34,532 bases of DNA from Nocardia fusca NBRC 14340. Its GTDB lineage: Bacteria; Actinomycetota; Actinomycetes; Mycobacteriales; Mycobacteriaceae. Within the stretch, counting starts at the first letter, position 1; every line of letters begins with the position of its first letter. This document shows positions 15,404 to 23,693 of this stretch, one piece after another. Below the pieces are notes generated by a model. The model did no database searches. It saw nothing but the letters and a program-made list of their open reading frames with translations, and had not been told where the DNA came from. Location of the stretch: positions 1 to 34,532 of the forward strand of contig NZ_BDCU01000001.1 in the NCBI RefSeq assembly GCF_001618425.1. Direction: 5' to 3'. Position numbers and translations under genes: made by a program.

Positions 15404-16279
15404 CTATCGAACGGCCGGCTCGGGACGGTCCAGGACGAATGTTCCCCAGGCCTGGTGGCGACGCTGGGAGAACGGGTTCAGCACCTTGCGCGTCAGCGTC
15501 GCGGGCGTGACACCGACGAAACTCGACATATCCCGGCCGAGATGGGACTGATCGGTATAACCGCAGGACGCGGCGATATCGGCGGCGGACCCACCCGCCA
15601 CCAGACCGTCGACCGCGTGCCGGAACCGGACCAGCATCGCGGCCCGCTTCGGGGTCAACCCGATCTGGGCATCGAATCTCGCCCACAACCGCTTACGACT
15701 CCATCCGCACGCTTCGGCGAGCTCACCGATTCTGACCTGCCCGCGACCGGAGACGATGCGATGCCAGCTGACGGCCACCTCGGGGTCCACCGCGCGGGCC
15801 GGATCAGCGCGGCCGGCCAGGAAGTCCTCCGTGAGCGCGAACCGCTGTTCCCAGGTCGCGGCGGCGGCCAGCCGTTCCCGCAACAGCGCCGCCCGCGGTC
15901 CCCACAGATCGGCGAGGTCGACGACGGTGCCGCCCAGCTCGGCGGGCGCGACACCCAGCAGCGAATACGCCTGTACCGGAGACAACCGCGCCTCGACACA
16001 CGCGGGCCGGGCACCGCTGATCCGCATGATCCCGCTGGCACAGCCCGCGACGAAGGCGGTGAGTTCCCGCCGGCCACCCGGCCCCTCGACGGTCAGCCCA
16101 CTGCCCCCGAATTCGACCACCACGGTGACCGCCGGGATATCGGCGACCCGCAGATCCAGGCCGGACGCGCTGTGGTCACGGAACCCGATCATCGCCGCAC
16201 GGCGCCCCGGCACGACACCCGACGGCGGACCGATCTCCCACTCGACGCCCGGATCGCTGTCCAACGAACTCACCTGCAC
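15404..16279 (-). CDS. AraC-family transcriptional regulator
   Basis: The protein has 291 residues. An N-terminal AraC ligand-binding-like region (about 1-170) is followed by the double helix-turn-helix at about 185-275 (VRIGELAEACGWSRKRLWARFDAQIGLTPKRAAMLVRF and SAADIAASCGYTDQSHLGRDMSSFVGVTPATL). The GTG start 16279 is supported by TAGCCT on the minus strand (16286-16291) exactly 6 nt upstream, with no Shine-Dalgarno sequence, so it looks leaderless. It precedes the hydrolase pseudogene by 60 bp, which suggests the regulator has lost its local target. Confidence 0.85.
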   Translation of the reverse strand: MQVSSLDSDPGVEWEIGPPSGVVPGRRAAMIGFRDHSASGLDLRVADIPAVTVVVEFGGSGLTVEGPGGRRELTAFVAGCASGIMRISGARPACVEARLSPVQAYSLLGVAPAELGGTVVDLADLWGPRAALLRERLAAAATWEQRFALTEDFLAGRADPARAVDPEVAVSWHRIVSGRGQVRIGELAEACGWSRKRLWARFDAQIGLTPKRAAMLVRFRHAVDGLVAGGSAADIAASCGYTDQSHLGRDMSSFVGVTPATLTRKVLNPFSQRRHQAWGTFVLDRPEPAVR

Positions 16280-17128
16280 ACGGCCAGGCTAACCGGACAT
16301 TCCGCAGGTGAGCAGCCGCCCGTTTCGGTACGCGGCGCCCACCGGGCTCCCGGAATCGGCACGGTCAATGCTTCGCTCGGTCCGAAACACTCGGGTACAC
16401 ACCGTGATCACAGGATATCCGGCGGCCATCAGCAGTCTCGCAGTGCGCTACGGCGCATCCGGTGGGACCGCACATTCAGCAGACGACTCCGCGCGCCGGG
16501 GCGTTGGTGGACGCCGGGGCGTTGGTGGACGCCGGGGCGTTGGTGGACCGGCAGGTCGGCCCGGGTGAGCCGACCTGCCGGTCGCGGGCAGTCGGCGGGC
16601 GCGCGCCGGGTGTACACGAAGTCCACCCGGGCCTCCGAGCCGCCGATGAGGTCCAGTTCGCACGCGCTGGTACCGCTGGTCCGGATCGCGCTACAGGTGC
16701 CCGCCGGAAGATCGTCCGCCGGATACGGCGCGATACCTCACCGCCCGGCGCCCGATGCGGGCCGGCTCGGAGGGGTCGCCGTCGGCCGGAGCGACCGGTG
16801 CGACACCGCGGTCGGCGTAACAGCCCTCGGGCGCGGTGAGCCGCCCGTCGACATGTCGCCTCGGCCGATGTATCGCGGCGACGGCCCGATGATTCCGGCG
16901 AGAAAAGCGGCATCCCTCTCTCCTGTCCAGGAGCGGTGCGTGCAGTCCGCGGCGCGGTATCCGATCATTGTCCGATCAGTAGCCAATATCTCCTTCCCGT
17001 TCGCATGCGTCAAGCGGAGGGGAGGTTTCGCAACGGCCACAGATCGGAGAACCCACACCCCAAACACATATTCGAACACGCCAAGCCAATACCTCGATGG
17101 GCGCGACCAGAGATTGCCCGATATTCGC
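16280..17128. other. 849-bp stretch without an intact gene; possible decayed minus-strand gene
   Basis: No intact gene is recognised. On the minus strand, protein-like segments occur in two frames: one with GRLTAPEGCYADRGVAPV (about 16770-16850) and, after a stop, one with DDLPAGTCSAIRTSGTSA and then GGSEARVDFVYTRR (about 16610-16720). They look like a frameshifted secreted-type protein of unknown family. The 3' part runs into an 18-bp tandem repeat. The stretch near 17040-17110 is noticeably more AT-rich than its surroundings. Confidence 0.3.
16495..16548. repeat. Three perfect 18-bp tandem repeats
   Basis: The unit GCCGGGGCGTTGGTGGAC occurs three times without change (16495-16512, 16513-16530, 16531-16548). 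As 18 is a multiple of three it keeps frame; on the minus strand it would encode repeats of VHQRPG. It lies in the decayed region and is probably a recent slippage expansion. Confidence 0.85.
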
Positions 17129-17593
17129 TCACTGGATGCGGGTGAGCTTGTCCGGGTTGGTAACGGAGTAGATCCCGGTGACGGTCCGATCGGCGGCGAT
17201 ATCCAGCACGATCACTGCCAGCGGCGATCCGCCGCTGAACACGACCGCGCCCGGGTCACCGCCGACCGTGCGGCGGCGCACCCGGACACCGGGTAATCCG
17301 TGCCGGGCGATATTCGCGAACAGCTGACCCGGCAGCAGAGTTTTCCCGGTGCCGTCGATCACCGTGTCGGCCGGTGCGCCGTCCGGCTCGACAATGGTGT
17401 CCCCGACGATCAGCACATCGGTTCCGGGCCGCACCCGGTCACCATCGAAGACCTGCGCACCACGCACGAGGGTGCGGTGCCGCGGCGGGGCCGGAACCGG
17501 GGCGCCGGACGGCGACGCACAGCTCACGACAGCGGTGGCCGCGGCGACGGCGAGCGCGTTCCCGATGAACGCCCGCCGGTCGATACCGCTCAT
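17129..17593 (-). CDS. Chimeric ORF: Tat-lipoprotein amidohydrolase N-terminus fused to ECF41 sigma-factor C-terminus
   Basis: The ORF has 154 residues. Residues 1-25 are a Tat-type signal with twin Arg (DRRAFIG) and a lipobox ending VVSC25. Residues about 41-89 match the start of metal-dependent amidohydrolases (RGAQVFDGDRVRPGTDVLI, then VIDGTGKTLLPG), but the following metal-binding HxH region is absent. From residue 90 the sequence instead reads like the SnoaL-type C-terminus of ECF41/SigJ sigma factors (GDPGAVVF, VIVLDIAADRTVTGIYSVTNPDKL). The junction is near 17326. ATG 17593 has GGAGGT upstream, so the hybrid could be translated, but neither parent activity is complete. It is probably a deletion product. 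Confidence 0.65.
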   Translation of the reverse strand: MSGIDRRAFIGNALAVAAATAVVSCASPSGAPVPAPPRHRTLVRGAQVFDGDRVRPGTDVLIVGDTIVEPDGAPADTVIDGTGKTLLPGQLFANIARHGLPGVRVRRRTVGGDPGAVVFSGGSPLAVIVLDIAADRTVTGIYSVTNPDKLTRIQ

Positions 17594-17811
17594 CGCGCAA
17601 ACCTCCGGGCGGGCTCTGCCCGGCCCGCGGCGCAGCGGGCGGAGCACCTCGCGGGGGATGTGTGCGCCGGGGTACGCACCGCGTGAGTTCGCCCGCCGGG
17701 GACGGGACGTTCTCGGCGGCCCGACGGGCCCGGTTTCGGGATTTGGATCATCGCTGGACTCCTCAGGGGTTTCCACCAAAGACCCACCGAGGTCCCGGAA
17801 ATGTGATGCCA

Positions 17812-17827
17812 AGTGATTCAGATCACA
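17812..17827. promoter_or_regulatory. CRP-like binding site
   Basis: AGTGA-TTCAGA-TCACA matches the CRP-family consensus TGTGA-N6-TCACA with one mismatch. It lies in the 372-bp divergent gap (17594-17965) between the chimeric ORF and egtD, about 140 bp before the egtD start. No gene is seen in the rest of this gap. A cAMP-making cyclase is encoded at 26188-27198, so cAMP-CRP control is possible. Confidence 0.4.
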
Positions 17828-17965
17828 TGAAGGCTCGGGCTTCCGCCCGCATCCGCAGCGAGCCCCCGCGCACAAGTGCGGATATTCCGCTCGAAATGGC
17901 GGATGTCCCGCCGCCGCGGTTGCCCTAACTTTCACGGCGACGGCCGCGGAACAGAGAGGGATCCA

Positions 17966-18940
17966 ATGGCTATCGCACCCACCTTCGATATTCAGCTCAC
18001 GGAGGCCGATCTGCGCGAGCAGCTACGCACCGATGTGCTCTGGGGTTTGTCCGGCCGCCGGAAATGGCTTCCCCCGAAATGGTTCTACGACGCCCGCGGA
18101 AACGCACTGTTCGACCTCATCACCGGGCTGCCGGAGTACTATCCCGCCCGCACCGAACGCGCACTGCTGCGTACCGCGGCCGACGAGATCGCCCGCCGCA
18201 CCCCGGGCGCGACCGAACTGGTCGAGCTGGGTTCGGGTTCTTCCGAGAAGACCCGGCTGTTGCTGAACTCGCTCACCGCGCACGGCTCGCTGTGCTCCTA
18301 CATACCGCAGGATGTCTCCGAATCCGCGTTACGGGCCGCGGCCGATTGGACCAGCGGCGAATTCCCGCATCTGTCCATTCACGGCATTGTCAGCGATTTC
18401 ACCACCATGCTCGCCGCGATTCCGCACGGCGGCCGCCGCCTGGTCGCGCTGCTCGGCGGCACCCTGGGCAATCTGCCGCCTTTCGAACGCACCGCTTTTC
18501 TGAGCGAGTTGCACCAGGTGCTCGCACCGGGCGAGCAGCTGCTCGTCGGAGTGGGCCTGGTCACCGACCCCGCCGTGATGATGGCCGCCTACGACGACGC
18601 CGCGGGGGTGACCGCGGAGTTCAACCGCAATATGTTGCACGTACTGAACGACCGGCTCGGCGCCGATTTCGATCCGCTCGCATTCGATCATCTCGCGGTG
18701 TGGGACCCGGACCTCGAATGGATCGAAATGCGCCTCGCGGCCACCGAGGCAATGCGGGTGACGATCCCCGATCTGGATCTCGTCGTCGATTTCGCCGCCG
18801 GAGAACAGTTGCGCACCGAGATCTCGGCACAGTTCCGGCTGACCGGTTTCCGCGCCGAACTGGCCACCGCCGGTTTCCGCATGCGTCACGCCTGGACCGA
18901 CCCCGCCGAACGATTCGCGCTGGTACTGGCCGACAGGTGA
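17966..18940 (+). CDS. egtD: L-histidine N-alpha-methyltransferase (ergothioneine biosynthesis)
   Basis: The protein has 324 residues, close to mycobacterial EgtD. It shows PPKWFYDARGNALFDLITGLPEYYPARTE, the conserved N-terminus of the family, the SAM motif ELVELGSGSSEKT (84-96), a GGTLGNLPPFER loop and the closing FRMRHAWTDPAERFALVLA. EgtD trimethylates histidine to hercynine using three SAM. ATG 17966 follows GAGAGGGA. The usual neighbours egtA, egtB, egtC and egtE are not present in the window, so egtD stands alone here. Confidence 0.93.
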   Translation: MAIAPTFDIQLTEADLREQLRTDVLWGLSGRRKWLPPKWFYDARGNALFDLITGLPEYYPARTERALLRTAADEIARRTPGATELVELGSGSSEKTRLLLNSLTAHGSLCSYIPQDVSESALRAAADWTSGEFPHLSIHGIVSDFTTMLAAIPHGGRRLVALLGGTLGNLPPFERTAFLSELHQVLAPGEQLLVGVGLVTDPAVMMAAYDDAAGVTAEFNRNMLHVLNDRLGADFDPLAFDHLAVWDPDLEWIEMRLAATEAMRVTIPDLDLVVDFAAGEQLRTEISAQFRLTGFRAELATAGFRMRHAWTDPAERFALVLADR

Positions 18941-18996
18941 GCCGACCGCGCGGTCACCACAGCCCCGCTCTCGACGTCGTCGACGACGGACCCCGG

Positions 18997-19032
18997 CGGG
19001 CGCGGCGGTAGCGGTCGGTACCGCCGCGCCCG
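18997..19032. terminator. Strong bidirectional hairpin between convergent genes
   Basis: CGGGCGCGGCGGTA (18997-19010) pairs perfectly with TACCGCCGCGCCCG (19019-19032) around an 8-nt loop. It lies in the 122-bp gap between egtD (+) and the MFS gene (-). No T tract follows, as is usual for actinobacterial terminators. Confidence 0.7.
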
Positions 19033-19062
19033 GGTGCTCGCATCGAGTTCGAACAGACCACC

Positions 19063-20235
19063 TCACCCGGGAACGACAACTTCGCCGCGCGCGGCAGGCA
19101 CCCCGCGCTCTCGATACCAGATCAGCCCGCTCAGCACCGCCCCGGCGGCCGTCACCGCCGCGGCGACCGGATAGATGTTCCGCAGCCCGGCGGCGTCTAT
19201 GGTGCGGCCGCCGAGCCAACCCGCCGCGGCCGCCGCGAGCTGGTAGGCCGAGGCGTTCACCGCGATCGCGAGCGTGGGTGCGACGGTGGCGGTCTGCAGG
19301 ATGCGCGCTTGCATACCGGGCACCACGGCGAACGCCACGGCCCCGAGTACGAATGCCAGAACCGCGACGGCGCCGGCCAGTCCACCGACCGCCCAGGTGA
19401 GAAGCAGTGTCACCACCGACAACACGAGCATGCCCGGCTGCGAGGACAACAGTGCGCGATCGGCGATCCGGCCGCCGAGTAGATTGCCGGCGATGGCGCC
19501 GACCCCGTAGGCCAGTAGCAACACGGGTACGGCTCCCGCCGCGAATCCGGCGATATCGGTGAGCAGTGGAGCGAAATAGGTGAACACCATGAGCGCACCC
19601 GTGTTGCCCACCGCGGTGACGGCGATGGCGAGTTGCACTCTGCGGTCGGTGAACACCCGCAGCTCGGTCGCGACCGGGATCCGCGAACCGGGCACATCGG
19701 CGACCCAGCGTGCCACCAGCAGCAGGCCGGCGAAGCAGACGACGGCTATCGCGGCGAAGGTCGCCCGCCAGCCGTAGGCGGTGCCGACGACAGTGCCCAG
19801 CGGTGCGCCCAGCACCATCGCCAGGTTCATGCCGAGGACCAGTTTCGCGACCGTCGAACCCTGTTTCTCCGGTGGCTGCGCCGAGGTCGCGGCCACGATC
19901 GCGGTGGCGAAGAAGGTTGCGGTCACGAAGGCGGTGACCACCCGCGCCGCGAAGAGCAGTCCGTACACCGGCGCCAGCGCCGACGCCACGTTTCCCGCGA
20001 CGGCCACCCCGAGGAGCGCCAGCAACAGCGGTTTCCTCCGGAACCGCGCCGTGAGCGCGGTGAGCAGGGGGCCGCCGGCGATCATGCCGACGGCGTAGGC
20101 GGTGACGAGCAACCCGGCGGCGGGTACGGACACCGCCAGATCGTCCGCGATATCGGGGAGGATTCCGGCGACCACGAATTCACCGGTGGTGATTCCGAAG
20201 ACACAGAGCACGAGGGAAAACAGATTCGGCTGCAC
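19063..20235 (-). CDS. MFS drug/sugar efflux transporter (AraJ/CmlR type)
   Basis: About 390 residues with 12 hydrophobic segments. It opens QPNLFSLVLCVFGITTGEFVVAGILPDIADDL, the signature of the arabinose/chloramphenicol efflux subgroup, followed by GPLLTALTARFRRKPLLL (motif A) and PLGTVVGTAYGWRATFAAIA (motif C region). Family role: proton-driven efflux. The start is uncertain. GTG 20235 is chosen because it directly precedes the first helix; the frame is open to 20403 with a non-family N-terminus, and no clear Shine-Dalgarno sequence is found. It is divergent from the LysR gene, which probably controls it. Confidence 0.85.
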   Translation of the reverse strand: MQPNLFSLVLCVFGITTGEFVVAGILPDIADDLAVSVPAAGLLVTAYAVGMIAGGPLLTALTARFRRKPLLLALLGVAVAGNVASALAPVYGLLFAARVVTAFVTATFFATAIVAATSAQPPEKQGSTVAKLVLGMNLAMVLGAPLGTVVGTAYGWRATFAAIAVVCFAGLLLVARWVADVPGSRIPVATELRVFTDRRVQLAIAVTAVGNTGALMVFTYFAPLLTDIAGFAAGAVPVLLLAYGVGAIAGNLLGGRIADRALLSSQPGMLVLSVVTLLLTWAVGGLAGAVAVLAFVLGAVAFAVVPGMQARILQTATVAPTLAIAVNASAYQLAAAAAGWLGGRTIDAAGLRNIYPVAAAVTAAGAVLSGLIWYRERGVPAARGEVVVPG

Positions 20236-20408
20236 CGCGACCCATCGATCCGTTCTTGCGCTTCCGCACGCGCGGAAACGACAGCAGTTGAAAGGGAATT
20301 GCTCAGCTGAACACCGCGCCGAGTCGATTTCCGGCGCGGTGTGGATCCGCTTCCCAGCTTGCCCGGCGCATCGGCGCGTAGGCAACGACCCGGCAATTCG
20401 CATCCGCG

Positions 20409-20435
20409 TAGATTGATAATATGTCCGTTATCGAT
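20409..20435. promoter_or_regulatory. Leaderless promoter and dyad at the LysR start
   Basis: TAGATT (20409-20414) lies exactly 6 nt before ATG 20421. ATTGATAA (20412-20419) and TTATCGAT (20428-20435) form an inverted repeat with one mismatch, overlapping the start codon. This would suit negative autoregulation by the LysR protein. Confidence 0.4.
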
Positions 20436-21350
20436 TCGTCGAATACAACGGTGAGCAACGGGGACGATCCCACCCCGCACCAGCTCCGATTGCTACTGAC
20501 CCTGGCCGAGGAATTGCATTTCGGCCGCGCCGCGCGCCGCCTCTATCTCACTCAGCCGGCGCTGAGCCAGCAGATCCGTGCCCTGGAGGACCGGTTACGA
20601 GTGCGGGTGTTCCAGCGCACGAGCCGGCAGGTCGAACTCACCGAGGCCGGACGGGAACTGCTTCCGCACGTCCGGCGCGTGGTGGCCGCCGCCGACGACC
20701 TGCGCCGCGCGGCACATCATCTGGCCGTCGGCGACGACACACTGCGGATCGGGGTGTGCGAGAGCTTCGGCTCGATACCGGAGATCCGCGCTGTGCTGGA
20801 CGCGTTCGCGAACCCGCAACCACAGGTGCGGGTTCTGGAAACCTTCACCGCGCAGCTGACCGCCCTCGAACGCGGCGAAATCGATGCCGCCTTCGTCCAT
20901 CTACCGGTCCCCGCGGGTCTGCGCGCCCAGCCGCTCCGCGTGGAGCCCCGCCTGGCCTGCCTTTCGGCCACCGACCCGCTTGCCGCCCGCGACACCCTCT
21001 GCCTCACAGACCTGGCAAAACACCCGGTCGCGGAGATGTCGCCGTCCACCTTCCCCGAGGGCCGCGCGTTCTGGACCGCGGATCCCCGGCCGGACGGCAC
21101 CCGCGTCCGGTCGGCCGAAAGCCACGGCAGCACTTTCGAATCCCTGCTGAGCACGGTCGCGCTCACCCGGGCGGTCGCCTTCGTCCCCGCGGCGGCGGCC
21201 CGGCTGTACCCCCGGCCCGACCTCGCGTATGTCCCGGTCACCGACCTGCCGCCCTGCACCTTCGCCCTGGTCTGGAACGAAGCGACCGCGCATTCGCCGC
21301 GCTCGGAGCGGCTGCGCGCGGCGGTGGCCGAGATCGCCCCTCGCGGCTGA
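20421..21350 (+). CDS. LysR-family transcriptional regulator
   Basis: The protein has 309 residues. The N-terminal winged helix (HQLRLLLTLAEELHFGRAARRLYLTQPALSQQIRALEDRLRVRVFQRTSRQVELTEAG) is a textbook LysR DNA-binding domain, followed by a periplasmic-binding-like effector domain from about residue 105 (LRIGVCESFGSIPEI). ATG 20421 is supported by a -10 hexamer 6 nt upstream; GTG 20451 is an alternative that would remove 10 non-conserved residues. It is divergent from the MFS exporter. The following 213 bp (21351-21563) show no gene. Confidence 0.92.
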   Translation: MSVIDSSNTTVSNGDDPTPHQLRLLLTLAEELHFGRAARRLYLTQPALSQQIRALEDRLRVRVFQRTSRQVELTEAGRELLPHVRRVVAAADDLRRAAHHLAVGDDTLRIGVCESFGSIPEIRAVLDAFANPQPQVRVLETFTAQLTALERGEIDAAFVHLPVPAGLRAQPLRVEPRLACLSATDPLAARDTLCLTDLAKHPVAEMSPSTFPEGRAFWTADPRPDGTRVRSAESHGSTFESLLSTVALTRAVAFVPAAAARLYPRPDLAYVPVTDLPPCTFALVWNEATAHSPRSERLRAAVAEIAPRG

Positions 21351-21563
21351 CGTGCCCTCGTGCCCGGACAGGTCAGTGCCCGTCGCCACGATCGCCGGGC
21401 CCATCGCACTCCCCGCCCGACGCGGCAGGACGGGCTCCGGCGTCGATACGAGGATCACGAGCTGCCGTGCGCCTCAGCGTAACCGGGTATCCCCCGCGCG
21501 GGATCTCGTGGCAGCCCACGCGTATGCGCCGACCCGAAGGCCGGCCGGCACGCACCGCGCGAT

Positions 21564-22499
21564 TCAACGATCCCGGTCCGCCCCGGGCGTGTACCGGATA
21601 CGCCATCCGCCCTCCCACCGTTCATCGGGTGCGAGGTGACGCAATCCGTCTCCCGAGTTCAGCGCGTTCGGCGGGGCGGTCATCGGTTCCAGCGCGACGG
21701 CGAGACCCCGTCCCTGCGGTCGCGGGAACTCCCGCGGGGTGAAAACCTGCAGGTAATCCCACCCGGCGTCCTGGACGAGTTCGACCGTCGCGCCGTCGGG
21801 TGCGGTGAGCCGGGCCGCCGCCGCGGGCGTTACCCCGCCGAACGGGGTGTCCAGGTCCAGCCGCGACAGCGGCACACCGGCCCGCAGGTCGTAGCGGGTG
21901 CCTTCGACCGGGTGTTCGGCCACCGGATTCATGCGGGCGTCGACCTCGAAATAGGTTGCGGCGGAGACCGTCAGCACCAGGTCCTCGACCGGGGTCTCAC
22001 CCACCCGGAGGTACGGGTGCGCGCCCACCGCGTACGGCGCCGGCCGATCTCCGTGGTTCATCACGCCGTGGGTCACGGCGAGCCCGTCGGAGCGCAGTTC
22101 GTAGCGTACCCAGGTGTCCAGCAGGAACGGCCAGCCGTGCTGGGGCGGTATCAGCGCGCCCAGGAGCACGGCGGCGGCGGACAGTTCCCGCACCTCGTAG
22201 CCGGTGTTGCGCAGCAACCCGTGGATCGCGTTCGAACGCGCCGGTTCGGTGATATCGAGCTGCTGGGGTAGACCGTCGAGCACCCAGATACCGTCGCGGA
22301 CCCTATTGGGCCAGGGCGCCAGGACGATTCCGGCGCCCATCGGCGGCGTCGCCCCGGCCGGAACCGATTCGGTGACCGCGACACCGCCGACGGTCAGCCC
22401 ACGCAGGACCGCCGCCACGGTGCCGATCTCGGCGCGCACACCGGAGAGCTCCAGCACGACCGAGCGGCCGGTCGGTGTGATGCGCTCGGAGATGGTCAC
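21564..22499 (-). CDS. Aldose 1-epimerase family protein
   Basis: The protein has 311 residues. Catalytic-site candidates fit the mutarotase family: H93 in NAIHGLLRN, H161 in VGAHPYLRVG and E271 in VALEPMTAPPNAL. The family interconverts alpha and beta anomers of hexoses, or acts on sugar phosphates. The GTG start at 22499 has TAGGCT exactly 6 nt upstream (22506-22511 on the minus strand), so it looks leaderless. The TA of that hexamer is the target site of the IS630-like element, so everything upstream of the -10 has been replaced. Expression may be changed. Confidence 0.88.
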   Translation of the reverse strand: MTISERITPTGRSVVLELSGVRAEIGTVAAVLRGLTVGGVAVTESVPAGATPPMGAGIVLAPWPNRVRDGIWVLDGLPQQLDITEPARSNAIHGLLRNTGYEVRELSAAAVLLGALIPPQHGWPFLLDTWVRYELRSDGLAVTHGVMNHGDRPAPYAVGAHPYLRVGETPVEDLVLTVSAATYFEVDARMNPVAEHPVEGTRYDLRAGVPLSRLDLDTPFGGVTPAAAARLTAPDGATVELVQDAGWDYLQVFTPREFPRPQGRGLAVALEPMTAPPNALNSGDGLRHLAPDERWEGGWRIRYTPGADRDR

Positions 22500-22511
22500 C
22501 TCGCCAGCCTA

Positions 22512-22539
22512 GTGCTGTCCCGCGCAAGTTCGTGGAGGG
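22512..22539 (+). repeat. Left terminal inverted repeat
   Basis: A 28-bp repeat, inverted copy at 25642-25669 with a single mismatch at position 8. It is bordered by TA 22510-22511. Confidence 0.88.
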
Positions 22540-22869
22540 TCAGGCCGGCATGCCGTCGAGGTAGAGGCCGCAGGCGCAGTCCAGGCATTCTTCGGGACTG
22601 CCGACGGGTAGGCCGGTGGGTAGGAAGTTGTCCTGGAAGCCGCCTCGGCTGGCGAGGTAGAGGGCGAAGCCCCAAGTGTGGAGCACACCGCCGAACCTCA
22701 GCCGGCACAGCGGGATCTGCCCACCGTCCTTCAACTCGCCGTCCACGTAGGCGAAGCCCGTCCGGAAGCGGACGTGGACCCGGACCAGTTGCGGCCAGCG
22801 CTCGGCGGCGCGGGTGTTCAGCCGCTGGCGCAGGTGGTCCTGCATGGACTCGGGCGGGTTCTTCGGCAC
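22540..22869 (-). CDS. IS-associated hypothetical protein
   Basis: The protein has 109 residues. It opens (M)PKNPPESMQDHLRQRL and has a compact fold with two cysteines near the end (EECLDCACGLYLDG). Features such as FRTGFAYVDGELKDGG and WGFALYLASRGGFQDNFLPTGLP are, as far as I recall, common to small hypothetical proteins of Streptomyces and relatives; their function is unknown. GTG 22869 has AGGATGGGG upstream. The stop codon directly adjoins the left terminal repeat. Confidence 0.75.
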   Translation of the reverse strand: MPKNPPESMQDHLRQRLNTRAAERWPQLVRVHVRFRTGFAYVDGELKDGGQIPLCRLRFGGVLHTWGFALYLASRGGFQDNFLPTGLPVGSPEECLDCACGLYLDGMPA

Positions 22870-23079
22870 GGCCCCATCCTGCCGAACCGGGCCCCTCCCC
22901 TGATGGCGATTCCTGGAAACGACCGGAGTTGCTCGTCGCCTCACTTGATCCAGTTCTCAATGACTGGGCCCGATGGGCCTGGAGCGTGTCGGCGGCGAGC
23001 CTGTGCCCCTGGTCGATCAGGTGCAACCTGTACCTTCTGGCTCTGTTCAAGGCCGTTCGGTGCTTGTCCGGGGGCAGCC

Positions 23080-23595
23080 TTACGCCTCCGCGGGGGTGGC
23101 CGGTCGTGTCGCGTAACGGTGGCACATGGCGTCGCTGGCTGCGGGGCCTGCGGTGAAGACGTAGGTGTCGCTGTCGTCGAGTCGGCGGCCGGTCTTGGCG
23201 TCGACGACGACGGGTTCGACCTCCTCGCCGCTGTGCGCGTCGATGAGGATCATGCTGCGTTCGGCCGGCGCGAGGCGGGAGTTGCCCCACGCGGCCAGGG
23301 CGACGATCACCGGTCGCAGTGAGCGCCCGAGTTCGGTGAGGACGTACTCGTGGCGGACGGGGTTGGTCTGGTAGGGCCGGCGCTCCAGCAGCCCGTCCGC
23401 GACCAGGGTCTTCAGTCGGGTGGTAAGCATGCTGGAGGAGATGCCCAGGCTCTCCTGGAACTGGTCGAAGCGGGTGTAGCCGTCGAAGGCGTCATGGAGG
23501 ATCAGCAGCGTCCACCACTCGCCGACGTGTTCCACCGTCGTGGACAGCGGGCACTCCCGGTCTTCCAGCCTGATCCGGCTTGCCACGGCGACCAT
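23080..23595 (-). CDS. HxlR-family redox/drug-type repressor
   Basis: The protein has 171 residues. The HxlR winged helix covers about residues 12-105: [63 protein letters not shown] and [18 protein letters not shown]15 sits at the conserved redox-sensing position of this family. A C-terminal extension ([19 protein letters not shown]) follows. ATG 23595 has GAGGGG upstream. It is divergent from the SDR gene across a large palindrome (23603-23647), its probable operator. Confidence 0.9.
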   Translation of the reverse strand: MVAVASRIRLEDRECPLSTTVEHVGEWWTLLILHDAFDGYTRFDQFQESLGISSSMLTTRLKTLVADGLLERRPYQTNPVRHEYVLTELGRSLRPVIVALAAWGNSRLAPAERSMILIDAHSGEEVEPVVVDAKTGRRLDDSDTYVFTAGPAASDAMCHRYATRPATPAEA

Positions 23596-23602
23596 CCCCT
23601 CA

Positions 23603-23647
23603 GTTACTGCTAAAGTCGAAGTTAGTAGCTTCAATTTTAGCAGCAAC
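23603..23647. promoter_or_regulatory. Large palindromic operator between HxlR and SDR genes
   Basis: The 19-nt arms 23603-23621 and 23629-23647 match as inverted repeats at 16 of 19 positions around a 7-nt spacer. The stretch is AT-rich compared with the rest of the element and carries the promoters of both divergent genes. Palindromes of this kind are the usual HxlR binding sites. Confidence 0.65.
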
Positions 23648-23693
23648 GACGGGAGTGGTGCCCTCCGCGCCCGCACCCGGAAGGGAGCACACC

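Noticed and set aside
14882..17296. 804-codon open frame on the plus strand
   Set aside because: It is antisense to the AraC regulator and has no protein-family character, only Arg/Gly/Pro-rich composition typical of shadow frames.
22512..22944. Longer version of the small IS-associated protein starting at 22944
   Set aside because: The added 25 residues are Arg-rich and lack a ribosome site. GTG 22869 fits the expected N-terminus.
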